Shown here: one piece after another, positions 8,345 to 17,294 of the stretch
How the letters are laid out: every line of letters starts with the position of its first letter
Position numbering within the stretch: position 1 is the first letter of the stretch
Assembly (NCBI GenBank): GCA_963728985.1
Contig: CAVSME010000003.1
Coordinates: 1 to 64,000 of the forward strand
Direction of reading: 5' to 3'
DNA from: DASXAI01 sp963728985
GTDB taxonomy: Bacteria > Actinomycetota > Acidimicrobiia > Acidimicrobiales > Ilumatobacteraceae
DNA length: 64,000 nucleotides
The notes under the pieces: model-generated
What the model was told of the DNA's origin: nothing
The model's input: only the letters and a program-made list of their open reading frames with translations
Databases searched by the model: none
Program-made: the position numbers and the translations under genes

Positions 8345-9391
8345 ATGCATCGCTGGCTCGCCGCCGTGGCCGTGGGGTCGATCCTGGCCGCCGGCTGCGG
8401 GAGCGACACCGCCACCTCCGCGAACGCCGGCATGCAGTCGATCGGCGCGGGACTGAGCGGGCCGCCCGGCGTCGTCGCCTCCGTCTACGCCACCGGCCTC
8501 CGGCACGCGTCGGCGTTCGCCATCGATGACGCCGGGCGGCTCTGGGTGGCGACGGCCGCCCAGCAAGACGACGGCAGCGACGCCGTCTACGTCGTGCCGT
8601 CGCCGGGAGCGACGCCGGTCCCCGTCATCACCGGCCTGCACACGCCGCTCGGGCTCCTCTGGTACGACGGTTCGTTGTACGTGGCATCGGCCAGCGGCGT
8701 CGACGTCGAGTCCGGCTTCGACGGCACACACTTCACGTCGAGTCGCACCGTCGTACCGGTTGCCACCGGGACGGGCGAGGTCAACGGCCTGGCCTTGCTG
8801 CCCAACGGCCGGATCGCGATGGGCATCTCGGCGCCGTGCGACCACTGCACCCCGACGCTGCCGTACTCGGCGTCGGTCGTCACGTTCCTGCCGGACGGGA
8901 GCGACCTGCAGGTCGAGGCCAGCGGCATCCGCGCACCGGTCGGGCTGACCGTCGAGCCGAGCACCGGCGACCTGCTGGTCACCATGAACCAGCGCGACGA
9001 CCTGGAGGACGCCACGCCCGGCGACTGGCTGGCCGTCGTCGAGGCCGGCCAGGACTGGGGCTTCCCGGCGTGCTACGGCCAGGAGGATGCGGCGTGCTCC
9101 AACCAGCCGCAGCCCCTCGCCGTGCTGGACCCGCACGCCGCCGTCAGTGGTGTCGCCGTCGTCGCCGGCCAGCTCGGCGCCAGCGTGGGAACGGCCGCCA
9201 TCGTGGCCGAGTGGAGCACGGCCAAGGTGGCTCGGGTCGAGCTGGGCCCATCGGGCACGGGGACGGTGACGCCGTTCCTGACCGGCGTGCAACGACCGGA
9301 GGCGCTGCTCGCCACCCCGGCGGACACGCTTCTCGTCGGCGACTGGGCCACCGGAACGGTGTACGAGATCGCACCGACCGCGACGCGATGA
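8345..9391 (+). CDS. Secreted beta-propeller lipoprotein (sorbosone-dehydrogenase-like)
   Basis: ATG 8345 starts a lipoprotein signal peptide with lipobox LAAGC (Cys18). The mature part has repeated blades with the pattern G-L-x-x-x-x-x-F-A-x-D-D-x-G-R-L-W-V-A (around residue 55), GLHTPLGLLWYDGSLYV and GVQRPEALLATPADTLLVGD. These are typical of the six-bladed glucose/sorbosone dehydrogenase fold. At 348 residues it has the usual single-domain length. It is anchored outside the membrane. Substrate and cofactor (PQQ in characterised relatives) cannot be read from the sequence, and many family members are uncharacterised. Confidence 0.65.
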   Translation: MHRWLAAVAVGSILAAGCGSDTATSANAGMQSIGAGLSGPPGVVASVYATGLRHASAFAIDDAGRLWVATAAQQDDGSDAVYVVPSPGATPVPVITGLHTPLGLLWYDGSLYVASASGVDVESGFDGTHFTSSRTVVPVATGTGEVNGLALLPNGRIAMGISAPCDHCTPTLPYSASVVTFLPDGSDLQVEASGIRAPVGLTVEPSTGDLLVTMNQRDDLEDATPGDWLAVVEAGQDWGFPACYGQEDAACSNQPQPLAVLDPHAAVSGVAVVAGQLGASVGTAAIVAEWSTAKVARVELGPSGTGTVTPFLTGVQRPEALLATPADTLLVGDWATGTVYEIAPTATR

Positions 9392-9446
9392 CCAGGGCCG
9401 AGCCCGAGGGTCCGGCCCTGGTACGCGGCGTCGCGCCGGGCGGGAG

Positions 9447-9632
9447 CTACATGTTCGGGCAGCCGGCAGTGCCACCGCCCGGTGCGGTGCCACCGTTCGC
9501 CGGCGCGCTGGGCGTCGAGGCCGGCGGCGGGGTGGTCGGCGACGTCTGGGCCCATGCGACGGCGGCGCCACCGCCGACCAGGCCGGCCACCACCGCGCCG
9601 CCCGCGATCATCTGTTTGAGTCTCCTGTGCAT
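9447..9632 (-). CDS. Small secreted Pro/Thr/Gly-rich protein
   Basis: This 61-residue product starts at ATG 9632 behind GAGAGGACAGGC. It has a basic N-terminus (MHRRLKQ), a hydrophobic stretch (MIAGGAVVAGLVGGGAAVAW), a likely AWA-Q signal-peptidase site, and a Pro/Thr/Gly-rich tail ending CPNM. It is convergent with the lipoprotein gene and divergent from the response-regulator unit. Function unknown. The low-complexity mature part suggests a wall-spanning or structural role, but that is a guess. Confidence 0.6.
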   Translation of the reverse strand: MHRRLKQMIAGGAVVAGLVGGGAAVAWAQTSPTTPPPASTPSAPANGGTAPGGGTAGCPNM

Positions 9633-9816
9633 GCCTGTCCTCTCGGTCAGCACCGCTCGAGACGAGCGATGGTGCTGGCAGCGTCGGGGCCTTCTGTCAG
9701 AGCAGCCTGGAGATCTCGTAGGAAACGAGCCGGAATCGAGCGCCATCCTGAGACCGGCGGCGAGGGCGCCTTCACGCCCTAACGTCCGGTGCGGCCCGTC
9801 GCCCGAGGAGGTGAAT

Positions 9817-10542
9817 GTGTCCGACCCGTCCCCGCCGAAGCCGCTCGTGCTCGCCGTCGACGACGAAGTGCACATCACCGAGCTCGTGGCGCTGGCCCTC
9901 GGGTACAACGGCTTCGACGTCGAACGCGCGGCGACCGGCCGCGAGGCGCTGGCCGCCGTGGACCGGCGGCGACCGGACCTCATCCTGCTCGACGTGATGC
10001 TGCCCGACCTCGACGGGTTCGAGGTGGCCCGTCGCCTGCGCCAGCAGGAGGGCGCCGGCACCCGCGTCCCGGTGATCTTCCTGACCGCCCGCGACGCCAC
10101 CGCCGACAAGGTGGAGGGCCTGCGCCTCGGCGTCGACGACTACGTGACCAAGCCCTTCTCGATCGAGGAGCTGATCGAGCGGGTGAAGGCCGTCCTGCGG
10201 CGGGCCGGTGGCGGACCCGGCGACCACAAGCTCACCTACCACGACCTCGCCCTCGACACCGACACCCGTGACGTGTGGCGGGCCGGCCGCCTGATCGAGC
10301 TGACGCCGACCGAGTACCGCCTCCTCCACTACCTGCTGGCCAACGCCCGCCGGGTTTTGACCCGCGAGCAGATCCTGGAAGCGGTGTGGGACTACACGTT
10401 CGCCGGCAACGCCAGCGTGCTGGAGACGTACATCAGCTACCTCCGCCAGAAGGTCGACGCCGGCGAGACGCCGCTCATCCAGACCGTGCGGGGCGTGGGG
10501 TACAGCCTGCGGCTGCCGCCCGGGACCGAATCGGCGGGTTGA
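9817..10542 (+). CDS. OmpR/PhoB-type response regulator
   Basis: This is a 241-residue two-component regulator. The receiver domain (about 10-125) has the acidic pair VDDE, the phospho-acceptor Asp59 in LLDVMLPD, and the conserved Lys in DDYVTKPF. A winged-helix effector domain follows (LTPTEYRLLHYLLAN, then IQTVRGVGYSLR). GTG 9817 lies six bases after GAGGAGGTG; the in-frame GTG 9811 is too close to that ribosome-binding site. The likely partner kinase is encoded 1.9 kb downstream (12475), with ApbE and heme-protein genes in between, suggesting one unit concerned with envelope redox or stress. Confidence 0.88.
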   Translation: MSDPSPPKPLVLAVDDEVHITELVALALGYNGFDVERAATGREALAAVDRRRPDLILLDVMLPDLDGFEVARRLRQQEGAGTRVPVIFLTARDATADKVEGLRLGVDDYVTKPFSIEELIERVKAVLRRAGGGPGDHKLTYHDLALDTDTRDVWRAGRLIELTPTEYRLLHYLLANARRVLTREQILEAVWDYTFAGNASVLETYISYLRQKVDAGETPLIQTVRGVGYSLRLPPGTESAG

Positions 10543-10591
10543 CCAAGGCCGTCCCCAGCGAACTCTGAGCAACCGCCGTGACCATGGCGTC

Positions 10592-11533
10592 ATGGAAATG
10601 CGAACGACGTCGAGGGTCGAAACCCTCCGCTTCCGGGCCATGGGGTCCGACTGCCACGTCATCGTCGTCGATGGTCCGCCCGGTGCCGCGAGCGGCGCCC
10701 GGGACCGGATCGGCGACCTGGAGAGCCGCTGGAGCCGGTTCCGGGCCGACAGTGAGATCAGCCGGCTCAACGCCCAGGCCGGCACGCCGCTGGCGGTGTC
10801 GGCCGAGACGCGGCTCCTCGTCGCTCAGGCCATCGAGGCGTGGCGCCTGAGCGGCGGGGCGTTCGACCCGACCCTGCTCGGCGCCGTCCTGCGGGCCGGC
10901 TACGTCCACTCGCTCGATGGCGGTCCGGTCACCACCCGCGGCACGAGCACGCTGCTCGCCGGCTGCACCGACATCGTCGTCGACGGCGACGATGTCTGCC
11001 TCCCGGTCGGCACGGGGTTCGACCCGGGCGGCATCGGCAAGGGCCTGGCCGCCGACATCGTGGTGGCCGAGCTGGCCGAGGCCGAAGGGGCCTGCGTCAA
11101 CGTGGGCGGCGACCTGCGGGTGGCCGGGGCCGCACCGGACGGCCGCTCGTGGACGGTGGCGGTCGAGCACCCATGGCAGCGCGCCCCACTCGCCCTGCTC
11201 GGGCTGCACGCGGGAGCGGTGGCCACTTCCACCACGCTGAAGCGACGCTGGGAGGTGGACGGGCACGTCCTCCATCACCTCATCGACGCCGGCACGGGCG
11301 AGCCGTCGACCACCGACCTCACCCTGGCGTCCGTCGTCACCGGCGAGGCGTGGTCGGCCGAGGTCCTGGCCAAGACCGTGCTGCTGCGCGGCGCCGAGCG
11401 CGCCTTCGACGTGCTCGACGCCAACGCCGAGGCCATCGTGGTCGACCGGCTCGGCCGCATCTCGGCCACTGCCGGCATCGACGCCTTCCTCAGCGGCACC
11501 GTGCTGCCGACGAAGATCGATGGTGCACGATGA
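10592..11533 (+). CDS. apbE: FAD:protein FMN transferase (ApbE family)
   Basis: ApbE transfers FMN from FAD to a Thr/Ser of target flavoproteins, with Mg2+ as cofactor. The 313-residue product shows the family signatures AMGSDCHV near the N-terminus, LESRWSRFRADSEISRLN around residue 50, GGAFDPTLLG, and FDPGGIGKGLAADIVV followed by NVGGDLRVAG. I see no export signal. It overlaps the next gene by four bases (ATGA), so translation is coupled to the ferric-reductase-like membrane protein. In such clusters the usual target is an FMN-binding-domain protein, and none is visible here. Confidence 0.85.
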   Translation: MEMRTTSRVETLRFRAMGSDCHVIVVDGPPGAASGARDRIGDLESRWSRFRADSEISRLNAQAGTPLAVSAETRLLVAQAIEAWRLSGGAFDPTLLGAVLRAGYVHSLDGGPVTTRGTSTLLAGCTDIVVDGDDVCLPVGTGFDPGGIGKGLAADIVVAELAEAEGACVNVGGDLRVAGAAPDGRSWTVAVEHPWQRAPLALLGLHAGAVATSTTLKRRWEVDGHVLHHLIDAGTGEPSTTDLTLASVVTGEAWSAEVLAKTVLLRGAERAFDVLDANAEAIVVDRLGRISATAGIDAFLSGTVLPTKIDGAR

Positions 11534-12093
11534 CCGACCAGCTCTGGTGGTACACCGCTCGCGCCGGCGGGATCGTGGCGTGGGCGCTGCTCGGCCTCAG
11601 CGTCCTCTGGGGCCTGGCGCTGTCGACCAAGGCGTTGGGCAAGCGGGCGCGACCGAACTGGATCCTCGATCTGCACCGGTTCCTCGGCGGCCTCGCTCTG
11701 ATCTTCACCGGGGTCCACGTCGTGGCCATCATGGCGGACTCCTACGTGCACTTCGGTCTCGTCGAAGTGCTCGTGCCGTTCACCGGCAGCTGGCATCCCG
11801 CCGCCGTCGCCTGGGGCATCATCGGCGCCTACTTCCTCGTCGCCGTGGAGATCACCTCGCTCCTGCGCCGGCGACTGTCCAAGCGGCTGTGGCGAGCCAC
11901 CCACTTCCTCAGCTTCCCGCTGTTCGCCCTCACGACCGTGCACGCCCTGTCGGCGGGCACCGACCGGGCGACGTTCGCGCTGCGGTGGGGGATCATCGCC
12001 ACCTCCGTCGCCGTCACCGTCCTCACCTTCATCCGTGTCCAGCAGGTCGAGCGTCCCCGCCCGACCGCGGGCGCCGCCGCCCTGACTCGATGA
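11530..12093 (+). CDS. Ferric-reductase-like transmembrane heme protein
   Basis: This 187-residue membrane protein has about five helices. Histidines sit at matching depths (DLHRFLGG, FTGVHVV, RATHFLSF, LTTVHAL) and are expected to ligate b-type heme, as in the FRD/MsrQ (YedZ) superfamily. It probably moves electrons across the membrane. ATG 11530 overlaps apbE, and its end overlaps the in-frame ATG 12090 of the next gene. There is no C-terminal FAD/NADPH-binding domain, so an electron donor must come from elsewhere. Confidence 0.8.
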   Translation: MTDQLWWYTARAGGIVAWALLGLSVLWGLALSTKALGKRARPNWILDLHRFLGGLALIFTGVHVVAIMADSYVHFGLVEVLVPFTGSWHPAAVAWGIIGAYFLVAVEITSLLRRRLSKRLWRATHFLSFPLFALTTVHALSAGTDRATFALRWGIIATSVAVTVLTFIRVQQVERPRPTAGAAALTR

Positions 12094-12113
12094 CCGACTC
12101 CCCGGAGGTTCCC

Positions 12114-12458
12114 ATGAGCATCGATCCGCTCATCCCCGAACGCCCGAAAGGTGCCCTCCCGGCCGCCCCCGCCGGCGCGCCGGCCCGGCGCCGCCGGCCC
12201 CACCCCGCCCGCCGGGCGCGGCGAGCGACAGCGGCCGCCGCCGTGTCCGGTCTGCTCGCCATCACCGGTGGACTGGCGGCCACCGCCGCGGCGACGTCGA
12301 CCACGGCGGCGACCACCGATGCCACGACGGCAGCCACGACAGCAGCCACGACAGCAGCAACGAGCGCCCCGACGACGGCCACCACCACCACCGCCACGAC
12401 CGCGGCCAAGGCGGCCACGGCGGCGACCACGGCCACCACCACGAGCAGCGGCAGCTGA
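12114..12458 (+). CDS. Membrane-anchored Ala/Thr-rich protein
   Basis: ATG 12114 is preceded by CCGGAGGTTCC. An alternative ATG 12090 would overlap the previous stop. The product (about 114 residues) has an Arg-rich N-terminus, one hydrophobic helix (AAAVSGLLAITGGLAATAA), then a tail almost entirely of Ala and Thr ending TTTSSGS. In related apbE/ferric-reductase clusters, a protein with this architecture often continues into an FMN-binding domain that is the ApbE substrate. Here a stop comes exactly where such a domain would begin. That comparison comes from family knowledge; function here is unknown. Confidence 0.65.
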   Translation: MSIDPLIPERPKGALPAAPAGAPARRRRPHPARRARRATAAAAVSGLLAITGGLAATAAATSTTAATTDATTAATTAATTAATSAPTTATTTTATTAAKAATAATTATTTSSGS

Positions 12459-12474
12459 TCCGCCATGGGCCAGG

Positions 12475-13937
12475 ATGGGACCCGATGAGGATCCGGTGCG
12501 CCGCCCGCGCCTGACGCTGCGACTGCGTCTCGTCCTCGCACTGGCGGCGCTCGTCGTCGTGGGTCTGACCATCTTCGGCGTGGCCACGTACACGCTCTAC
12601 GCCCGGTCCGAGCTCCAACGCCTCGACGACCAGATCACCGCCTCGATCCCGCTCGTGCAGGGGCAGCTCTACGAGGAAGCCGGCCTGGGCGACGGGCACC
12701 GCCCCGAACCCGATGCCGGCGGGGGCGGGACCCGCCCGAAGCCGTCCACTGTGGTGTCACCGAGCACGTATGCGGAGCTGCGCGATGGCCAGGGCAACGT
12801 GCTGGCGTCCATCACGCTGTCGGAGACCGGTGATGCGCCCGACCTGCCCGCCGATGTCACCGCCCCGGCCACTGGCACCGAGATGTTCACCACCGGTTCG
12901 GTGAGCGGTTCGGACGACTGGCGGGTGGCGGTGAGCTCGTCTGGCAACGGCGACGGCAACACCGTCATCGTCGCCGTCCCCCTCAACGAGGTGTCCAGCT
13001 CGTTGCGCCGCCTCGTCTACATCGAAGCGGGCGCCGCCGTCGTGCTGCTCGCTCTGCTGGCCGGCGGATCGTGGCTCATCCTGCGGCGCGGCCTGCGGCC
13101 CCTGGAAACGATGGCCACGACGGCTCGCACGATCACGGCCGGCGATCTCTCCCAGCGGGTGGCGCCGTCCGAGCCCTACACCGAGGTCGGCCAGCTCGGC
13201 CTGGCCCTCAACACCATGCTCGGCGAGATCGAGGCTGCCTTCCAGGAACGCGACGCCACCGAGCAGCGGCTGCGCCAGTTCCTGGCCGATGCCTCCCACG
13301 AGCTGCGCACGCCGCTCACGTCGATCCAGGGGTTCGCCGAGCTGTTCCGGCTCGACGCCGCCCGCGACCGGGTCGACCTGGCCGTGATCCTGCGCCGCAT
13401 CGAGGAGGAGGCGGCGCGCATGAAGACGCTCGTCGAGGACCTGCTCCTCCTCGCCCGCCTCGACGAGACCCGCCCGGTCCAGCGGACGCCGGTCGACCTC
13501 GCCGTGGTGGCCGCCGACGCCTGCAGCGACGCCATCGCCGTGGCGCCCAGCCGCCGGGTCGTGCTCGACGCCCCCGAACCGGTCGTGGTGGCCGGCGACG
13601 GTGACCACCTCCGCCAGGCCGTAGCCAACCTGGTCGGCAACGCGGTGCGCCACACGCCGCCGGGCACCACGATCGACGTGAGTGCCCGAAGCGCCGGCGA
13701 CACGGCGCTCGTCGTCGTGCGCGATCACGGGCCCGGCCTGGCCGCCGACACCATCGAGCACGTCTTCGACCGGTTCTGGCAGGCCGACCACGCGGGACGG
13801 GCGCGGGCGCCGGGCTCGGCCTGTCGATCGTGGCCGCCATCGTCGACGAGCACGGCGGCACGGTGGCAGCGGCCAACGCCCCCGGCGGCGGGGCCGAGTT
13901 CACGATCCGCCTGCCGCGAACAACCTCTGGCGATTAA
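12475..13937 (+). CDS. Sensor histidine kinase (HAMP), one frameshift near its end
   Basis: Starting at ATG 12475 (GTG 12496 possible), the protein has TM1 (about 18-40), an extracytoplasmic sensor region, TM2 (about 180-203), HAMP, and a dimerisation box with phospho-acceptor His275 in ADASHELRTPL. The ATPase domain shows the N box NLVGNAVRHTPP and the G1 box DHGPGLA. At about 13795, after FDRFWQADH, the frame must shift to give the G2 box GAGLGLSIVAAIVDEHGG and the ending GGGAEFTIRLP at TAA 13937. The shift lies in a GC-rich run, so a base-call error is plausible. Its partner is probably the regulator at 9817. Confidence 0.85.
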
Positions 13938-14026
13938 GCGCGAGCTAAGCGACGCTTTCGTTCCCGGGCGCAGGATGCGGTTGCTCGACACGGAACGTCG
14001 AGTCCCTTCCCCCCAAGGAGCTTCCC

Positions 14027-14536
14027 ATGACCGCAACGTTCGACCCGAACATCCCGCCCGCCGGCCCGACCGATCCCTCCATCGAGGGTGAGTTCACCGG
14101 CATCGTCGCCATCACCGAGCAGCCCACGCTGGGCAAGTCCAACCTCGTCATCAACCGGGGCAAGCCCTTCGACATCAAGGTCAACTGGCATGTGTTCGGC
14201 AACCTCGTCCCGCTGTGGCTGACGGCCCTCCAGGTCGCCTCCCCCAATTGGGTCGTGACTGCCTATGCCGAGTCCCAGGGCCCTGGCGACGAGATCAGCC
14301 TCGGCACGGCGCTCGTGCCGGTCGGCGGCCCGATCTTCTCGCTCGACGAGGCCTATGAGGCCACGCTGACCGTGCCCGCCAACAGCCTCCACGAGGAGAA
14401 CCCTGGCGATCCGTCGCAGTCGGGCACCTACAAGATCGTGGTGACGGCGTTCCTCGACTCGAACCTCGGCCCCGTCGGCTACGACATGATGGGCTACGCC
14501 GAAGGTCCGGTCGTCAAGGTCGAGAACCCCCTCTGA
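14027..14536 (+). CDS. Unrecognised 169-residue protein, probably beta-rich
   Basis: ATG 14027 has a good ribosome-binding site (CAAGGAGCTTCCC). There is no signal peptide. Sequence such as EFTGIVAITEQP, GKPFDIKVNWHVFG, YEATLTVPANSL and GTYKIVVTAFLD alternates hydrophobic residues as in an immunoglobulin-like beta-sandwich. A strong hairpin terminator follows at 14559. I do not recognise the family, and its position behind the two-component unit does not settle a role. Confidence 0.65.
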   Translation: MTATFDPNIPPAGPTDPSIEGEFTGIVAITEQPTLGKSNLVINRGKPFDIKVNWHVFGNLVPLWLTALQVASPNWVVTAYAESQGPGDEISLGTALVPVGGPIFSLDEAYEATLTVPANSLHEENPGDPSQSGTYKIVVTAFLDSNLGPVGYDMMGYAEGPVVKVENPL

Positions 14537-14558
14537 CCTGCATCTGCACCTGCTTCAC

Positions 14559-14591
14559 CCGGAGGTCCGCCCTGCGAGGGCGGGCCTCCGG
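14559..14591. terminator. Bidirectional hairpin terminator
   Basis: CCGGAGG-T-CCGCCCT, the loop GCG, then AGGGCGG-G-CCTCCGG pair along 15 positions with one wobble. It lies between convergent genes ending at 14536 and 14598. There is no U-tract, as is common in high-GC actinobacteria. Confidence 0.7.
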
Positions 14592-14597
14592 CGCGTC

Positions 14598-14798
14598 TCA
14601 ACCGATGGCGAGGGGCGTCATGACGACGCCGCCCGTGCCGCCCACGTGACGGGCCGCGAAGTTCCCGCGATCGATGACCGTCAGCCCCGGTCGCGACTTG
14701 CCGACGACGACCCGCCGGCCGCACCCGTCGTCGGTGCAGACGAACAGCGCCTCCGACGACGTCTCGGTCTCGCACACCATCTCGTGGGATAGCTCCAT
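14598..14798 (-). CDS. Small conserved-looking protein with a Cys pair
   Basis: The 66-residue product starts at ATG 14798 (MELSHEMVCETETSSEALFV) and contains CTDDGCGRRVVVGK, which could bind a metal with the upstream Cys. No membrane segment is present. The gene is convergent with 14027-14536 across a terminator. Function unknown. Support is the coherent reading frame and composition, not family recognition. Confidence 0.45.
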   Translation of the reverse strand: MELSHEMVCETETSSEALFVCTDDGCGRRVVVGKSRPGLTVIDRGNFAARHVGGTGGVVMTPLAIG

Positions 14799-14906
14799 GG
14801 CCCGACGGTACCCACCCCCGACCCCTCCGAGCCGGATCCGCACCGCCACCCCGAACTCGTGCGCGCTGTGCCACGCATATCGGGTTGACGCGCGTCAGTA
14901 CGCGGA

Positions 14907-16403
14907 TCACCCCGAGCGGACGAGGCAGACGGCGGTGGCGTCGTCGGCTTGGCGGCCGCCGCTGAACGACGCCACGTCGTCCAGGCAGCGCCGGACCGTC
15001 GCGTGGGCGTCGTCGCCGACGTTGGCCGCGAGCAGGCGCTCGAGCCGGTCGGTGCCGTACAGCAGGCGATCCGCCGTCCTCGCCTCGATCACCCCGTCGG
15101 TGTAGGCGAACAGCTTCTCCCCCGGCTGGATGGCGCCCTCCCTCGTCGACCACGCGCCGCCCAGAACCGACAGGATCGGGCCGGTCGGGGTCAACCGCTG
15201 GAACCGGCGGCCCGAGTGGAGCATCGCCGGCGGGTGGCCGCCGTTGGCGTAGATCAGGGCACCGCTGCGGGTGTCGATGCTGGCCACGAACGCACTGACG
15301 AAGTCGTCACGGTCGGCGTAGTCCTCGGCCAGCAGCGCCAGGGCCTCTCCCGGCGAGGTCCGCGCGAGGAGGGCGGCGTGGAGGATCTCCTTGTTCTTCA
15401 GCGCGGCGATGGCGGCGGCGGCGCCGTGACCGGCGATGTCGAGCACGACCAGACCGAGCTGCGTGGGTGACAGGAGGAAGACGTCGTAGCAGTCACCCGC
15501 GACGAACCCTTCGGCCGGCACCAGCCCGGCGGCGCCGTTCCACCCGGCGGGGAACTCCCCGAGCTCGCCGGCCAGCTCGGCCTGGAGCCCGAGGACGAGC
15601 GCGGCCTGCTGGCTGATCGCCTCCTGGGCGCGCTCGGCGTCGATCAAGCGAGCGCAACTGCAAGCGCATGTCGTCCACGGCGCGACCGATCGACGCCGCC
15701 TCGTCCGGTCCGCTCACCGGGAGGGGATGATCGATGTCGCCCTCCGCGACGCGCGTCGCCGAGTCGGCGATGGCGGCCAGCGGACGCACGAGCGATCGGC
15801 GCGCGACCCTCGCCGTCACGACGAGCACCACCAAGAGCACGACGGGGACGGTGAGCAAGACACCGATGAGGAGCCGCTCGGCGGTCAACTCCTGATCGGT
15901 CGCTCTGGACGCCGCCGCCACGAGGGCGGTGTCGAGTTGATCGAGGCGACTGCGCACGTCGGCGAACAGCGACGTGGTGCGGCTGACCACGGCCTGGGCC
16001 CCGTCGGCCTGCCCGGCGCGACGGATGGCGATGGCAGGGGCGCCCGCTTCCTGTTGCCAGGTCGTACCCGCCTCCCGACTGCGGCCACGAGCTCCGGCGC
16101 GACCGGCGTCTCCTTCGTGGAGGCCCGCAACGACGACAGGGCAGCGCCGGCGGCGGTCGCCCCGTCGTCGTACTGCACCAGCAGCTCACCGGCGCCGGTG
16201 ATCACATAGCCCCGCTGCGCCGTCTCCTGGTCGGTGTACGCCTGCCGCAGCCGTTGGGCCTGCTCGGTGGCCACCTCGAGGCGAGCGGCCCGATCCTGCA
16301 GCGAGCGGTGGTTGTACGTCAGCGTTCCGACGGCCACGGCGCCGCCGACGAGCGCCACGGTGACCCCGAGGACCGACCACCGCACCGCTCGCCGGAGCTT
16401 CAC
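14907..16403 (-). CDS. Membrane CHASE3-HAMP-PP2C (SpoIIE-type) phosphatase, two frameshifts
   Basis: GTG 16403 starts KLRRAVRWSVLGVTVALVGG (TM1). A CHASE3-like sensor follows (LRQAYTDQETAQRGYVITG), then TM2 (LLIGVLLTVPVVLLVVLVV) and HAMP. The C-terminus is a PP2C/RsbU-type Ser/Thr phosphatase with metal-binding Asp residues in AGDCYDVF, LDIAGHG, YTDGVIEA and ADDATAVC. Frame changes near 16075 and 15655 are required to join the three pieces. Proteins of this kind usually act on anti-anti-sigma factors; no such partner is encoded next door. The shifts may be sequence errors, since every domain is otherwise complete. Confidence 0.82.
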
Positions 16404-16519
16404 CCCCTCACCATAGAAAGGTGCACCCTTCCCGTCCCACCCGACCCGCCCCCTGCCCACCCGGCCCCGACCCCCCTGCCCACCCGACTCGGCCCCCCTG
16501 CCGAACCACGCCATCTCGG

Positions 16520-16525
16520 TACAGT
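16520..16525 (+). promoter_or_regulatory. -10 element of cobF, leaderless transcript likely
   Basis: TACAGT lies seven bases before ATG 16533 and no ribosome-binding site is visible. Transcription would start at or within a base or two of the start codon. The upstream 90 bases are a C-rich, low-complexity tract without an obvious -35. Confidence 0.5.
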
Positions 16526-16532
16526 CGGGTCG

Positions 16533-17294
16533 ATGGCGATGAAGCGGCTCCTCGTCATCGGCATCGGCTGCGGCGATCCCGACCTCCTGACGGTGCAGGC
16601 GGCCCGGCTCATCGGGACGGTGGACGTGTTCGTCATCGTCGACAAGGGAGACGTCAGCACCGACCTCATGGTCGTGCGCCGAGCCATCCTCGACCGCCAC
16701 GCCAGCGACCGCCATCGCACGGTCACGCTCGCTGATCCACGCCGTGACGCCGCGCTGCCGTACGCCGAGGCCGTGCGGCACTGGCACGAGGAGCGGGTGG
16801 TGGCGCTGGAGCGGGTCTTCGCCGACGAGGTGGACGGGCACGAGACCGCCGCCATGCTCGTGTGGGGCGACCCGTCGCTCTACGACAGCACGTTGCGGAT
16901 CGTCGACCAGATCCGCGCTCGCGGCACGCTCACGTTCGACGTCGAGGTCGTCGCGGGGATCAGCAGCGTGCAGCTCCTCGCGGCGCGCCACCGGATCGCG
17001 CTGCATCGCATCGGCGGGGCGCTGCACATCACGACCGGCCGCAACCTCTCGGCCGGCGGCGCGGACGGGCTCGACGACATCGTGGTCATGCTCGACGGCG
17101 CCGAGGCGTTCACCACGCTCGTGGGCCAGCGGTTCGACATCTTCTGGGGCGCGTACCTCGGCGGGCCGAACGAGGTCCTCATCGCCGGCCGCCTCGAAGA
17201 CGTGGCCGACACGATCGTGCGCACGCGCCGCGAGCAACGCCAGGAGCACGGCTGGATGTTCGACATCTACTACCTGCGCCGGCGCCCCAGCTAG
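16533..17294 (+). CDS. cobF: Precorrin-6A synthase (deacetylating)
   Basis: CobF methylates C1 of precorrin-5 and releases the extruded two-carbon unit as acetate, a step specific to the aerobic B12 route. The 253-residue protein has the tetrapyrrole-methylase SAM motifs GIGCGDPDLLTVQAARLI at the N-terminus and VWGDPSLYDSTLRI near 115, then VVAGISSVQLLAAR. The ending GWMFDIYYLRR matches the family. It faces cobA tail to tail, overlapping by four bases (17291-17294), so it is transcribed apart from the leftward methylase run. Confidence 0.88.
   Translation: MAMKRLLVIGIGCGDPDLLTVQAARLIGTVDVFVIVDKGDVSTDLMVVRRAILDRHASDRHRTVTLADPRRDAALPYAEAVRHWHEERVVALERVFADEVDGHETAAMLVWGDPSLYDSTLRIVDQIRARGTLTFDVEVVAGISSVQLLAARHRIALHRIGGALHITTGRNLSAGGADGLDDIVVMLDGAEAFTTLVGQRFDIFWGAYLGGPNEVLIAGRLEDVADTIVRTRREQRQEHGWMFDIYYLRRRPS

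Noticed and set aside
9388..9446. ATG 9388 overlapping the lipoprotein stop as the start of a downstream coupled gene
   Set aside because: The frame runs through the small opposite-strand secreted-protein gene with no protein-like sequence until the response regulator, which has its own start at 9817.
16404..16519. C-rich tract with CCCACCCGACCC repeats upstream of cobF as a G-quadruplex or riboswitch
   Set aside because: The G-rich strand could in principle fold, but there is no ordered four-run pattern specific to a riboswitch, and I see no B12 box. Left as low-complexity sequence.
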